From assembly GCA_005885405.1 (NCBI GenBank), contig VAYN01000005.1, positions 82,583 through 146,582 of the forward strand: a DNA stretch of 64,000 nt. The letters are read 5' to 3'. This DNA comes from Actinomycetota bacterium (lineage in GTDB: Bacteria > Actinomycetota > Thermoleophilia > Solirubrobacterales > 70-9). The position numbers were made by a program, and so were the translations under genes. Shown piece by piece: positions 30,797-38,902 of this stretch; within the stretch, counting starts at the first letter, position 1, and the number at the start of each line of letters is the position of its first letter. A model generated the notes under the pieces. The model saw only the letters and a list, made by a program, of their open reading frames with translations, was not told the origin of the DNA and made no database searches.

Positions 30797-31122
30797 CCCT
30801 CCCAGCCTCGCATGCGACCGCCGCCTTCTGAAACTCCCTAGTAGCCCTTCCTGATCACGGCTACCGGCACCACGCGCTCCCCGATTGCGAACGTCACGAG
30901 TCCACCTCCCCTCTCTCCCTCGAAAGCCAAGCTCCGCCGTCTTGCGGCATCGCTCTAAAGTGATTGAGCGTTTAATACTGGAATAAATTCCAGCATTCAA
31001 GGTTTGACCAGTAAAACTCGTCAATAATCGGAAAACGCGGGAGCGTTGTGAAAATCCTGATTGACAAGGTGTAAAGTCTTGGTATCGGCCATTACCCCTG
31101 GAAACAATCCAAAGAAAAGGCC

Positions 31123-31713
31123 ATGCCGAAGACCAAGAACAAAAAAGAGGGCGTAGAACAGGTTGTTGCTAAAGCCTTCGCCCACCCCTTGCGGGTGCAG
31201 ATCCTGATCATTTTGAATGAAAAGGTCGCGAGCCCGAATATGCTCGCGCAGCACCTCGATCAGAGCCTCAACCTCGTCGCCTACCACGTCCGCGTGCTCG
31301 AGAAATACGACTGCATCGAGCTCGTTGACACGAAGCAGCGACGCGGAGCCACCGAGCACTTCTACCGAGCCACCCGCCGCCAGTTCCTCACCGACAACGA
31401 GTGGTCGCGACTGCCGAAAGGCCTCCGCGGTGGCCTCTCCGGCGCGATGCTGAAGCCGGTGTTCGACGATGTCGAGGAGGCGCTCGACGCCAACACCTTC
31501 GACGAGCTCGACGACAGCCACCTCAGCCGTACGCCGATGGCGGTCGACAAAAAGGGCTGGGAAGATGCCGCCGGCGTGCTGGCGGACGCGCTTGAGCGCT
31601 TGATCGAGATTCAGGGCGAAGCAGCCACCCGGATGTCCGAGAGCGGCGAGGAGCCGATTCACTCCCGGGCTCTGATTCTTCACTTCAAATCGCCGGGACC
31701 AGCTTCCTCCTGA
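31123..31713 (+). CDS. ArsR-like winged-helix transcriptional regulator
   Basis: AFAHPLRVQILIILNEKVASPNMLAQHLDQSLNLVAYHVRVLEKYDCIELVDTKQRRGATEHFYRAT. Confidence 0.85.
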   Translation: MPKTKNKKEGVEQVVAKAFAHPLRVQILIILNEKVASPNMLAQHLDQSLNLVAYHVRVLEKYDCIELVDTKQRRGATEHFYRATRRQFLTDNEWSRLPKGLRGGLSGAMLKPVFDDVEEALDANTFDELDDSHLSRTPMAVDKKGWEDAAGVLADALERLIEIQGEAATRMSESGEEPIHSRALILHFKSPGPASS

Positions 31714-31924
31714 CGCGCCCCTAACATGGCGACGGTGCCGCTCCCGCCCGGGCGGCGCCGTCGGCATGGCCTCTCTTCAGCCTCCCCCTGGGACCCCGAC
31801 TGGGACTCTCGCTATGGTTGCTGCGACGGCGAAGATTCTCTCGCCGCGCTGCACGGCTTCGGACTGACGCTCTTAGGGCAGCGACGTTAGATAAGTATCG
31901 CCGCCTAATTGAACGACCACTGCT

Positions 31925-32740
31925 GTGAACAGCGAAGAGCCGCGTAACAACGACCAGTCGAGCCCTGGCCCCGGAGAGGGGTTGGCAAGTGAGCGCGTGC
32001 TCTGGGCGCGCTACGTCAAAGATCGCGATCCGGCGATCCGAGAGGAGCTCGTCCGCCGCTACCTGCCCTTTGCCAAGAACCTCGCGCTCCGCTATCGCGG
32101 CGCCAGCGAGTCCTTCGACGACCTCCTGCAGGTGGCGAGCCTCGGCCTCGTCAACGCGATCGACCGCTTCGACCCCGACCGCGGCGCCCCCTTCACCGCC
32201 TTCGCCTCGCCGACGATCCTCGGCGAGCTGAAGCGCCACTTCCGCGATCGCGTTTGGACCGTCCGCGTCCCCCGCGGCCTGCACGACCGGATGGCCGAGG
32301 TCGAGAAGGCGATCTCCGAGCTGACCGTGCAGCTGCAGCGCTCGCCCTCGGTGCCGGAGATCGCCGAGCGGCTCGAAGTCGACCCGACCGACGTGCTCGA
32401 GGTCCTCGAGGCAAACCACAACCGCCGCCCGCTCTCCCTCGACCGCCCGGTCGGCGGCGAGGACTCCGAAGAATCGCCCGCCTCAGAGTGGGTCGGGGAT
32501 GAAGACGCCGGCTACGAGCTGGTCGAGGACAAACTCGCGCTCGAGGGCGCCCTCCCCCACCTCGACGAGCGCGAGCGCCTCGTCCTGCAGTTGCGCTTCG
32601 TCGAGGACCTGACCCAGTCGCAGATCGCCGAGCGGATCGGCCACTCCCAGATGCATGTCTCCCGCATCCTGCGGCGGACCTTGGAGCGGATCAGGGCTGA
32701 GGTGGCCGAGCAGAGCGAGGCCGCGAGCAGCGCTGAGTGA
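31925..32740 (+). CDS. sigF: SigB/SigF/SigG-subfamily RNA polymerase sigma factor
   Basis: RYLPFAKNLALRYRGASESFDDLLQVASLGLVNAIDRFDPDRGAPFTAFASPTILGELKRHFRDRVWTVRVPRGLHD; region 4 LTQSQIAERIGHSQMHVSRILRRTLERIR. Confidence 0.93.
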   Translation: MNSEEPRNNDQSSPGPGEGLASERVLWARYVKDRDPAIREELVRRYLPFAKNLALRYRGASESFDDLLQVASLGLVNAIDRFDPDRGAPFTAFASPTILGELKRHFRDRVWTVRVPRGLHDRMAEVEKAISELTVQLQRSPSVPEIAERLEVDPTDVLEVLEANHNRRPLSLDRPVGGEDSEESPASEWVGDEDAGYELVEDKLALEGALPHLDERERLVLQLRFVEDLTQSQIAERIGHSQMHVSRILRRTLERIRAEVAEQSEAASSAE

Positions 32741-32752
32741 CGAGGGTCTTGC

Positions 32753-33589
32753 TCAGGTCGTAGAGAGCGAGGAGATGCCGACGACGAGGTACTCGCCTTC
32801 GTCGCCGTCCTCGATCCGCAACTCGTCGGTTAGCTTCTCCAGGGAGCCGCCGACCTCGGGCAACTCGAAGCTGGCGCGGAGGCGCTCGGCGCCGCCATGG
32901 GTCATCGGCCCTACCTTGAGCTGGATTCCTTCGGGGCGCTCCGCGATGCTGAGCGAGACGTGGCCGTCGGTGAAGCCTTGGGGGGCCCGGGCGGAGATCG
33001 CGTCGCTGAGCAGCATCGTGTCGGAGAGCCGGTCGACGCTGATGTCCTGACGCGCGGCCAGGGCAGAGAGGGCGCGGCTGAGGACCGGACCGACGATCTC
33101 CGGGGGGCCGACGCGGATGCGGGTCTCCTCGTCGGCGGTGACGGTGAAGGTGGAGCCGGTCTTGGCGCTGTCCTCGCGGGCCTGGAGCGGCAGGTGCATG
33201 CGGATCTCGGTGCCTTTGTCCGCCCCGCCCTTGATCTCGAAGCTGCTGGAGAGCGCGGCGATCAGGGTCAGCCCGATCCGCAGGCTCGGCCGGTCGGAGT
33301 CCGGGCGCGGTCGGATCCCGCTGCCGTGGTCGCGAATCACCACAGTGACCCCGTCCAGATCGCTCTCGGCCTCGACCTCGAGCGGCCCGGGGTCAGCACC
33401 CGCGTAGGCATGGACGACGACGTTCATGCAGGCCTCGGTGACAACGGTCTTCAGGTCGGCGAGGGAGGCCTCGTCCATCCCCAGGCGTTCGGCCAGTCCG
33501 GCGAGGGCGTGGCGGACGACCGCGACATTCTCGGCCTTTGCCGGAAGGGACATTTGGAGCCCAGAGCGATCGTTGGTTGAGGTATTCAA
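32753..33589 (-). CDS. RsbW-like anti-sigma factor (HATPase_c_2) with a long C-terminal extension
   Basis: LADLKTVVTEACMNVVVHAYAGADPGPLEVEAESDLDGVTVVIRDHGSGIRP; about 140 further residues after the kinase domain. Confidence 0.85.
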   Translation of the reverse strand: MNTSTNDRSGLQMSLPAKAENVAVVRHALAGLAERLGMDEASLADLKTVVTEACMNVVVHAYAGADPGPLEVEAESDLDGVTVVIRDHGSGIRPRPDSDRPSLRIGLTLIAALSSSFEIKGGADKGTEIRMHLPLQAREDSAKTGSTFTVTADEETRIRVGPPEIVGPVLSRALSALAARQDISVDRLSDTMLLSDAISARAPQGFTDGHVSLSIAERPEGIQLKVGPMTHGGAERLRASFELPEVGGSLEKLTDELRIEDGDEGEYLVVGISSLSTT

Positions 33590-33734
33590 AGTTCCAGCCT
33601 GCCCTCAGGAACGCTGAGGCTCGTCTTCGGGGGCGCGAGCATAACTTGCTGTGTCGCTTCAAAGCCTGCTTACCCCGCCACAGGCACGCAAAACAGTGTG
33701 CAGCTCACACGGCATCCTGCGGTAGCATCGAGCC

Positions 33735-34097
33735 GTGAACCCAGCCCCGTTCGAGGTGAAGGTCGGCGAGCTCGTAGAGGGCGTGCGGACGATTGCCGTC
33801 CACGGAGAGTTGGACCTGAGTACCGCACCGGAACTCGAGGGTCCCCTGGAGCAGGCGCTCGACAGCGGCGAGGGCTCCGTCCTCATCGATCTCTCCCAGT
33901 GTGAGTTCATCGACTCCACCGGGATTGCCCTCATCGTCCGCGCCTGGCAGCGCCTCGACAGCGGCGGCAACGGGCGCGGCCTGGTGATCTGCAGCCACAA
34001 CGAACAGGTGCGCCGGGTGCTTGAGATCACTGGCCTTGAGCTTTCGATCCCGGTCCACTCGACCCGGGACGAGGCGCTGGCCGCGATCGCTTCTTAG
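33735..34097 (+). CDS. STAS-domain anti-sigma factor antagonist (RsbV/SpoIIAA-like)
   Basis: VRTIAVHGELDLSTAPELEGPLEQALDSGEGSVLIDLSQCEFIDSTGIALIVRAWQRL. Confidence 0.92.
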   Translation: MNPAPFEVKVGELVEGVRTIAVHGELDLSTAPELEGPLEQALDSGEGSVLIDLSQCEFIDSTGIALIVRAWQRLDSGGNGRGLVICSHNEQVRRVLEITGLELSIPVHSTRDEALAAIAS

Positions 34098-34153
34098 TTC
34101 GAGGCTCTTTTCCAATTGCGTAGGGAGCGGCGGCCGCGGGTAGCCGAACCCTG

Positions 34154-35092
34154 ATGTCCCCTCCTCCGCGTCGCCGTCCCCGGCTCCCGCGGGAGCTGTT
34201 CGAGACCCGCAGCCACGCCTGGCACTCGCTCGGCTTGGGCGATGAGCTGGCGCCGCGATTCTCCAAACGGCAGTTTGGCGGGCTGCTCCTGGCCCTGCTG
34301 GTGATCGCCGGGACGCTCTTCGTCTACTACAACCGGCACGACATCGCCCCCGGCTACGGGCCCTGGATCCGCTACGCGACGGTGGTCGTCCTCGTTCTCG
34401 TCGGCACTACGGCGACCCACTGGTTGGTGCGCGGCCTCTCGCCCCCGCTCTACCGCCGCCTCGACCCGGCAACCGCCGGAACCGCCGGCTTCGTCGTCCG
34501 CCTCTTGGCGACGGCGGCGGTCGTGATCCTCGCCCTGCGGATCGCCGGGGTCAACGCCAGCACGTTGGCCGTCGGTGGCGCCTTCACCGCCGTCCTCCTC
34601 GGCCTCGCCGCCCAGCAGGCGATGAGCGGGATCTTCGCCGGCATCGTCCTCCAGAGCACGCGACCCTTCCGGGTTGGCGAACGAGTCCGCCTCGTCGGCG
34701 GTGCCCTGGCCGGTTCGCTCGAGGGCACCGTCACCTCCCTCGGCCTCTTCTACACGACCCTGAGCCAGGGGGCCGACCGGCTGCTGGTGCCAAACAACGT
34801 CCTCCTCAGCCTCGTCGTCGTGCCGCTGCGGGAGCCCGACAAAGTCGACGTCCGCGTCCGCTTCCCCGTCCAAGCGAACCCGAAAGAGATCGAGGACCGG
34901 TTGCTGGCGGCGATCACCGTCCCCACCCGGTACAAGCCAAGCGTCGCTCTGGAGGAGCTCGACGGCGACGCCGTCGTCTTCCGCGTCAACGCGACGCCGC
35001 TGCGCCCCGAGGATGGGTCGCGGCTAGCCGAGGAGGTACTGGAGGCGCTGCGACGTTCGGAACCGGCGACGGCGGAAACGCGGCAGGAGTAG
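34154..35092 (+). CDS. MscS-family mechanosensitive channel
   Basis: TM segments then TLAVGGAFTAVLLGLAAQQAMSGIFAGIVLQSTRPFRVGERVRLVGG...GTVTSLGLFYTTL...LLVPNNVLL. Confidence 0.9.
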   Translation: MSPPPRRRPRLPRELFETRSHAWHSLGLGDELAPRFSKRQFGGLLLALLVIAGTLFVYYNRHDIAPGYGPWIRYATVVVLVLVGTTATHWLVRGLSPPLYRRLDPATAGTAGFVVRLLATAAVVILALRIAGVNASTLAVGGAFTAVLLGLAAQQAMSGIFAGIVLQSTRPFRVGERVRLVGGALAGSLEGTVTSLGLFYTTLSQGADRLLVPNNVLLSLVVVPLREPDKVDVRVRFPVQANPKEIEDRLLAAITVPTRYKPSVALEELDGDAVVFRVNATPLRPEDGSRLAEEVLEALRRSEPATAETRQE

Positions 35093-35098
35093 GGCGGG

Positions 35099-35914
35099 TC
35101 AGTCGCCGGCGAAAATCAGGATCGCAAGGTTGATCACTAGCGCTAGCGGCGTGATGACTAGTGCCACCGAACGGAAGAATTTGGCGAAGCCGCCTCGGTA
35201 GCGGATGCTCTCGAAGATGCCGATCCCGACTACGTGAGCGAGGTTGGCGAGGGCTACGCCGATCGCGATTAGGATCGCCACTGCTTCCCAGCCGGACTCG
35301 TGGCCGTTGCCCGAGGCGATGGCGGCGGCGAGGATCGCGACGACGATCGTGCCGAGGATGCCGGCGATCATCCCGGCGAGGTCAGAGCGGGTCATGCCGG
35401 GGATGTAGGTGCCGCCCGCGACTTCCTTGTCGGCGATTGGGTTGACGGTGCCGCGACCGGTCTCCTCGACGTTGACGACGTGGTCGGGCTCCTGCTCGGC
35501 GTGCTCCAAAGCGACCACCCGCAGCGGCGGCTCGATCGATTCTTCGGCGCGCTGGTTGAGGCCTTTCTCGTACCACTCCGTCTGGCCCTCGGCGTGGGTA
35601 AAGATCAACACTTCGTCGGCGGGCGCTTTCAGCAAGGCATCCTGGGCGGCCTGGACCGGGTCCGGATCTCCCACCTCACCGCTGACGTCGACGCCGCCGT
35701 CGCGCAGCGCCCTCAGGTTGCGCTCCAGCCGGTTCTCGGCCCGCTCCCGCGGGCCCTCGATGTCCCCCAAGGTGTGCCGCAGCGGAGTCGCCTCGACGGC
35801 AGGGACGACGACCCGCACCTCGACGCCCTCGCCGTTGGCGTTGGCCTGGATCTGGTCCAGCGGCTCGGAGCCGTGCAGCTCGTCGGTGACGATCGCGATC
35901 ACTCGGCGGGTCAT
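35099..35914 (-). CDS. USP-like domain fused to a C-terminal membrane domain
   Basis: MTRRVIAIVTDELHGSEPLDQI...ADEVLIFTHAEGQTEWYEKGLNQRAEESIEPPLRVV; several TM helices in the C-terminal third. Confidence 0.6.
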   Translation of the reverse strand: MTRRVIAIVTDELHGSEPLDQIQANANGEGVEVRVVVPAVEATPLRHTLGDIEGPRERAENRLERNLRALRDGGVDVSGEVGDPDPVQAAQDALLKAPADEVLIFTHAEGQTEWYEKGLNQRAEESIEPPLRVVALEHAEQEPDHVVNVEETGRGTVNPIADKEVAGGTYIPGMTRSDLAGMIAGILGTIVVAILAAAIASGNGHESGWEAVAILIAIGVALANLAHVVGIGIFESIRYRGGFAKFFRSVALVITPLALVINLAILIFAGD

Positions 35915-35924
35915 GGCTGGCCTC

Positions 35925-36251
35925 CTACTCGTCTTTGCGAATCGACTCGTCGGCGTCGCGGGGAATCTCTTCGTCGGCTTCGCCGAAGGCCGTATCGGTT
36001 GGCTCCTCCGGTGGCGGGGCGTCGCGGCCGGGGAACCGTTTCTGGTCGCCGTGGGAAGCGTTGTCGATCAGCTCCTCCTCGGCGAGCTCAAAGCCCTCGG
36101 ACTCTCCCCCGCCAGCCTCGGCCACCGGCCGCTGGGCAGGATCCTCGATGGGGTCACCGGGAGCCGGGCCGCCGATCCGGGCGGCTTCGGCCGCCGCCGC
36201 CTCGGCCTCTTCCTCGGCGATGGGGTCGCGATCCGGTGCGTTCTCGGTCAT
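35925..36251 (-). CDS. Acidic low-complexity hypothetical protein
   Basis: MTENAPDRDPIAEEEAEAAAAEAARIGGPAPGDPIEDPAQRPVAEAGGGESEGFELAEEELIDNASHGD; contiguous with neighbours on the minus strand. Confidence 0.6.
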   Translation of the reverse strand: MTENAPDRDPIAEEEAEAAAAEAARIGGPAPGDPIEDPAQRPVAEAGGGESEGFELAEEELIDNASHGDQKRFPGRDAPPPEEPTDTAFGEADEEIPRDADESIRKDE

Positions 36252-36478
36252 CAGGCCTTCCTCTCTCCCCAGAGGCCGGTGTCGCCCTGGGCCTCGTGTT
36301 GTGGCTGACGTCCGGGTTGCTCAGGCGGCGTCAGTTTCTCATCCGCCCGCCGGTTGAGGCCAGCGTAGGCGAGGAAGGCGATGAAGCCGATGACGAAGAA
36401 GACGAGCGCGAAGACCGGCGACCACGCGACGGCGATCAGCGCCAACAGAACAATGAGGACAAGCGGGATCACGTACAT
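36251..36478 (-). CDS. Small membrane protein (two TM helices)
   Basis: MYVIPLVLIVLLALIAVAWSPVFALVFFVIGFIAFLAYAGLNRRADEKLTPPEQPGRQ; ATG at 36478 preferred over the longer ORF. Confidence 0.65.
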   Translation of the reverse strand: MYVIPLVLIVLLALIAVAWSPVFALVFFVIGFIAFLAYAGLNRRADEKLTPPEQPGRQPQHEAQGDTGLWGERKA

Positions 36479-36487
36479 GCCGGACCG

Positions 36488-36513
36488 GTACCCCTGCCAT
36501 GCAGGCACGAAAC
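36488..36513 (-). promoter_or_regulatory. SigF/SigB-like promoter GTTT-N16-GGGTAC for the 36478 operon
   Basis: Minus strand GTTTCGTGCCTGCATGGCAGGGGTAC directly upstream of the gene. Confidence 0.5.
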
Positions 36514-36523
36514 TCGCTTGATC

Positions 36524-36550
36524 GTTTTCCCCGCGGCGGCGAATGGGTAG
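36524..36550 (+). promoter_or_regulatory. SigF/SigB-like promoter GTTT-N17-GGGTAG for the 36588 gene
   Basis: Plus strand GTTTTCCCCGCGGCGGCGAATGGGTAG, divergent to the 36488-36513 motif. Confidence 0.45.
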
Positions 36551-36587
36551 TCGCAAGGTGAAGAGCAAACGACCCGGAGGAGTGACG

Positions 36588-36818
36588 ATGGGTACCCAGG
36601 AGACCGGTCAAGTCACCGGCACGAAGGACAAGGACTACAACGTCATCTGGTTCGTCGAGCAGTGCCTCAGCAACGTGCTTCGACTCGAGACCTACATCGA
36701 AGACGCGGAGCGCGAGGGCGACTCCGACCTCGCCGATTTCTTCCGTCGCGCGCAGGAGACCAGCCGCAAGGGAGCCGAGCAGGGCAAGGATGTGCTGCGC
36801 TCCCGCCTCGCTTCCTGA
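36588..36818 (+). CDS. Small acidic hypothetical protein (76 aa)
   Basis: MGTQETGQVTGTKDKDYNVIWFVEQCLSNVLRLETYIEDAEREGDSDLADFFRRAQETSRKGAEQGKDVLRSRLAS; GGAGG upstream; followed by a stem-loop. Confidence 0.75.
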   Translation: MGTQETGQVTGTKDKDYNVIWFVEQCLSNVLRLETYIEDAEREGDSDLADFFRRAQETSRKGAEQGKDVLRSRLAS

Positions 36819-36838
36819 GGGATGCCCGAGGATCAATT

Positions 36839-36864
36839 GCCGGCCCGGTGGAAGCCGGGCCGGC
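36839..36864. terminator. GC-rich stem-loop, possible bidirectional terminator
   Basis: GCCGGCCCGG-tggaag-CCGGGCCGGC, perfect 10-bp stem between convergent genes; no strong T-tract. Confidence 0.55.
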
Positions 36865-36900
36865 GCTTTAGGAGCCGGTGCTGCTTTAGGAGCCGGTGCT
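36865..36900. repeat. Perfect 18-bp tandem duplication spanning a stop codon
   Basis: gctttaggagccggtgct repeated exactly at 36865-36882 and 36883-36900. Confidence 0.95.
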
Positions 36901-37086
36901 GACCGAGGCGGTACCGGTCGCGGCGCGAGCGGCGATCCAACCGGCGACGGCGCCAACCGCACCGCCGAGGCCGAGTAGCGTCGCTGCCCGCATCGGGTCC
37001 CGCTTCACCTTCGAGGCGGTGCCGCGGGCGGTGTGCTTTGCGGTCGCCTTGACGACCTTTCGGGCGAGGGTGTTTTTTGCTGACAT
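36886..37086 (-). CDS. Small basic membrane protein
   Basis: MSAKNTLARKVVKATAKHTARGTASKVKRDPMRAATLLGLGGAVGAVAGWIAARAATGTASVSTGS; basic N-terminus and one TM. Confidence 0.6.
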   Translation of the reverse strand: MSAKNTLARKVVKATAKHTARGTASKVKRDPMRAATLLGLGGAVGAVAGWIAARAATGTASVSTGS

Positions 37087-37114
37087 GCCCGACCAGTACC
37101 CCGGGCGCCTGTGC

Positions 37115-37852
37115 CTACACCAACTGCGGTGATGAGAGGCCCCGGCGCAGGGAGATCGCATTCGGGGGAGCGAATTCCTCCCAGTCGTTGTTGAGATAGG
37201 CAAAGACCTCGCGGCGGGCACGCCAGGCGGCGATCCGCCGCCGCCAGCGATCCAGCTCGGTCGCCGAGTAGTTGCCGTTGCGGCCGCGGGCGCCGTGATG
37301 GAGGCGCAGGTAGGCGACCTCCCCCACCGGCCGCGCCTCCGGCAGCGGACGGCGGGCGTCGTGGGGGATTACCAGCGAGGCGCCATGCTCCTCCAGCACC
37401 CGCATCACCACTGGCGAGAACCAGCTCGGATGGCGGAACTCGAAGCAGTGGCGGGCGGGCGGCAGCAACTCCAGGGCGGAGGCGAGGACGGCGTCGTCGC
37501 GGTGGAAGTTCGCCGGCAGCTGCCAGAGGACCGGGCCCAGCTTGCCGCTCTCGCGCAGCGGCTCCAGCGGCTCCCAGAAGCGCTCGACCCCCTGCTCGAT
37601 ATCCCGCAGCCGGCGGATATGGGTGAGGTAGCGGCTGCCCTTGACCGCGAAGAGAAACCCCGGCGGCGTGCGCTCCACCCAGCCCTCCACGGTCGAGCGC
37701 TTGATCAGCCGGTAGAAGGTCGCATTGACCTCGACGGTGTCGAAAACCTCGGAGTAGCGCTCGAGCCAGCGCGCCTGCGGCACCCCCTCGTAGATGCCCT
37801 CCCGCCAGGAGGCATAGACCCAGCCTGAGCAACCGATGCGCACATCTTTCAT
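37115..37852 (-). CDS. DUF72 family protein
   Basis: VRIGCSGWVYASWREGIYEG...YSEVFDTVEVNATFYRL...TPPGFLFAVKGSRYLTHIRRL; ...VAYLRLHHGARGRNGNYSATELDRW. Confidence 0.9.
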   Translation of the reverse strand: MKDVRIGCSGWVYASWREGIYEGVPQARWLERYSEVFDTVEVNATFYRLIKRSTVEGWVERTPPGFLFAVKGSRYLTHIRRLRDIEQGVERFWEPLEPLRESGKLGPVLWQLPANFHRDDAVLASALELLPPARHCFEFRHPSWFSPVVMRVLEEHGASLVIPHDARRPLPEARPVGEVAYLRLHHGARGRNGNYSATELDRWRRRIAAWRARREVFAYLNNDWEEFAPPNAISLRRGLSSPQLV

Positions 37853-37861
37853 GGTCTTGTT

Positions 37862-37888
37862 CGTTTACCCGGCCGGCGCCGCCGGGTA
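37862..37888 (+). promoter_or_regulatory. SigF/SigB-like motif GTTT-N17-GGGTAC upstream of the HAD gene
   Basis: GTTTACCCGGCCGGCGCCGCCGGGTAC ending 12 nt before the ATG at 37900; embedded in a GC-rich palindromic stretch. Confidence 0.35.
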
Positions 37889-37899
37889 CCTCGACGCGC

Positions 37900-38553
37900 G
37901 TGTCTTTGATCGCGATCCTCGACGTCGACGGCACCCTCGTCGACACCAACTACCACCACGCGCTGGCCTGGCACCGGGCCCTGCACGCCCACGGCCACCC
38001 CGTTCAGATGTGGAAGGTCCACCGCCACATCGGGATGGGCGGCGACCAGATCCTCGACGCGCTGATCGGCGAGGAAGCCGCCGCCGAGCAGGGTGACGCG
38101 ATCCGCGACGCCGAGGCCGAGGCTTATGGCGAGCTGATCGACGAAGTCGAGCCGATGACGGGGGCGCGCGAGCTGATCGAGAGGCTGCGCGAAGACGGGG
38201 CGACGGTGATCCTCGCCAGCTCGGCCAAGGAAGAGGAGGTCGACCATTACCTCGACCTACTCGACGCCCGCGACCTGGTCGACGACTGGACCACCTCCGC
38301 CGACGTCGAAAGCACCAAGCCCGATCCCGACCTGATCAAGGCGGCGCTGGAGAAGGCGGATAGCGACGGACCGGCGGTGATGGTCGGCGACTCCGTCTGG
38401 GACGTGAAGGCGGCGAAGGCGGCCGACGTCTCGACCCTCGCCGTCCTCACCGGCGGCTTCTCGGAGGCGGAGCTGAGGGAGGCAGGCGCCTCCCAGGTCG
38501 TTGAATCGATCGCCGAGCTCGACTTCGAGCCCCTCCTCGCGCAGTCGACCTAG
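37900..38553 (+). CDS. HAD-superfamily hydrolase (phosphoglycolate phosphatase-like)
   Basis: MSLIAILDVDGTLVDTNYHHALAWHRAL; ILASSAKEEEVDHYL; STKPDPDLIKAALEK; VMVGDSVWDVKAAKAADV. Confidence 0.9.
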   Translation: MSLIAILDVDGTLVDTNYHHALAWHRALHAHGHPVQMWKVHRHIGMGGDQILDALIGEEAAAEQGDAIRDAEAEAYGELIDEVEPMTGARELIERLREDGATVILASSAKEEEVDHYLDLLDARDLVDDWTTSADVESTKPDPDLIKAALEKADSDGPAVMVGDSVWDVKAAKAADVSTLAVLTGGFSEAELREAGASQVVESIAELDFEPLLAQST

Positions 38554-38888
38554 CTAGCGCCCGCCACTGCCTTCTGCAGCTCGTTCTTGCTCATCTTCGA
38601 GCGACCTTCGATCCCGAGCTTCTTGGCGTCGTTGTAAAGCTGTTCCCGGGTGCGGCCGCCGGGGCCGCTGCCGGATTGTTTGCCGCCGCGGCTACTGGCG
38701 GAGCGGCCGCGGGTCGAACTGCGCGAGGAGGTTTTTGATTCGCCCGAGCGCGCCTTTTCCTTGTTGACGGCGCGGGCGGCAATCTCCTCGGCTCGTTTCG
38801 TCGAGCGGCCTGCTTCCTTCTCGCTCTTTTTGATGTGTTTGTACTGGCGGTCGCGTTTGCTGCCTTTTTTCACTCCGCGCGGTGGCAT
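38550..38888 (-). CDS. Basic protein with Rho-N/SAP-like C-terminal motif
   Basis: MPPRGVKKGSKRDRQYKHIKKSEKEAGRSTKRAEEIAARAVNKEKARSGE...GRTREQLYNDAKKLGIEGRSKMSKNELQKAVAGAS. Confidence 0.7.
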   Translation of the reverse strand: MPPRGVKKGSKRDRQYKHIKKSEKEAGRSTKRAEEIAARAVNKEKARSGESKTSSRSSTRGRSASSRGGKQSGSGPGGRTREQLYNDAKKLGIEGRSKMSKNELQKAVAGAS

Positions 38889-38902
38889 CGCTACCTCCTC
38901 GT

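Noticed and set aside
35161-35445. 94-aa Arg-rich plus-strand ORF
   Set aside because: Antisense to the USP-TM gene; composition typical of a shadow ORF.
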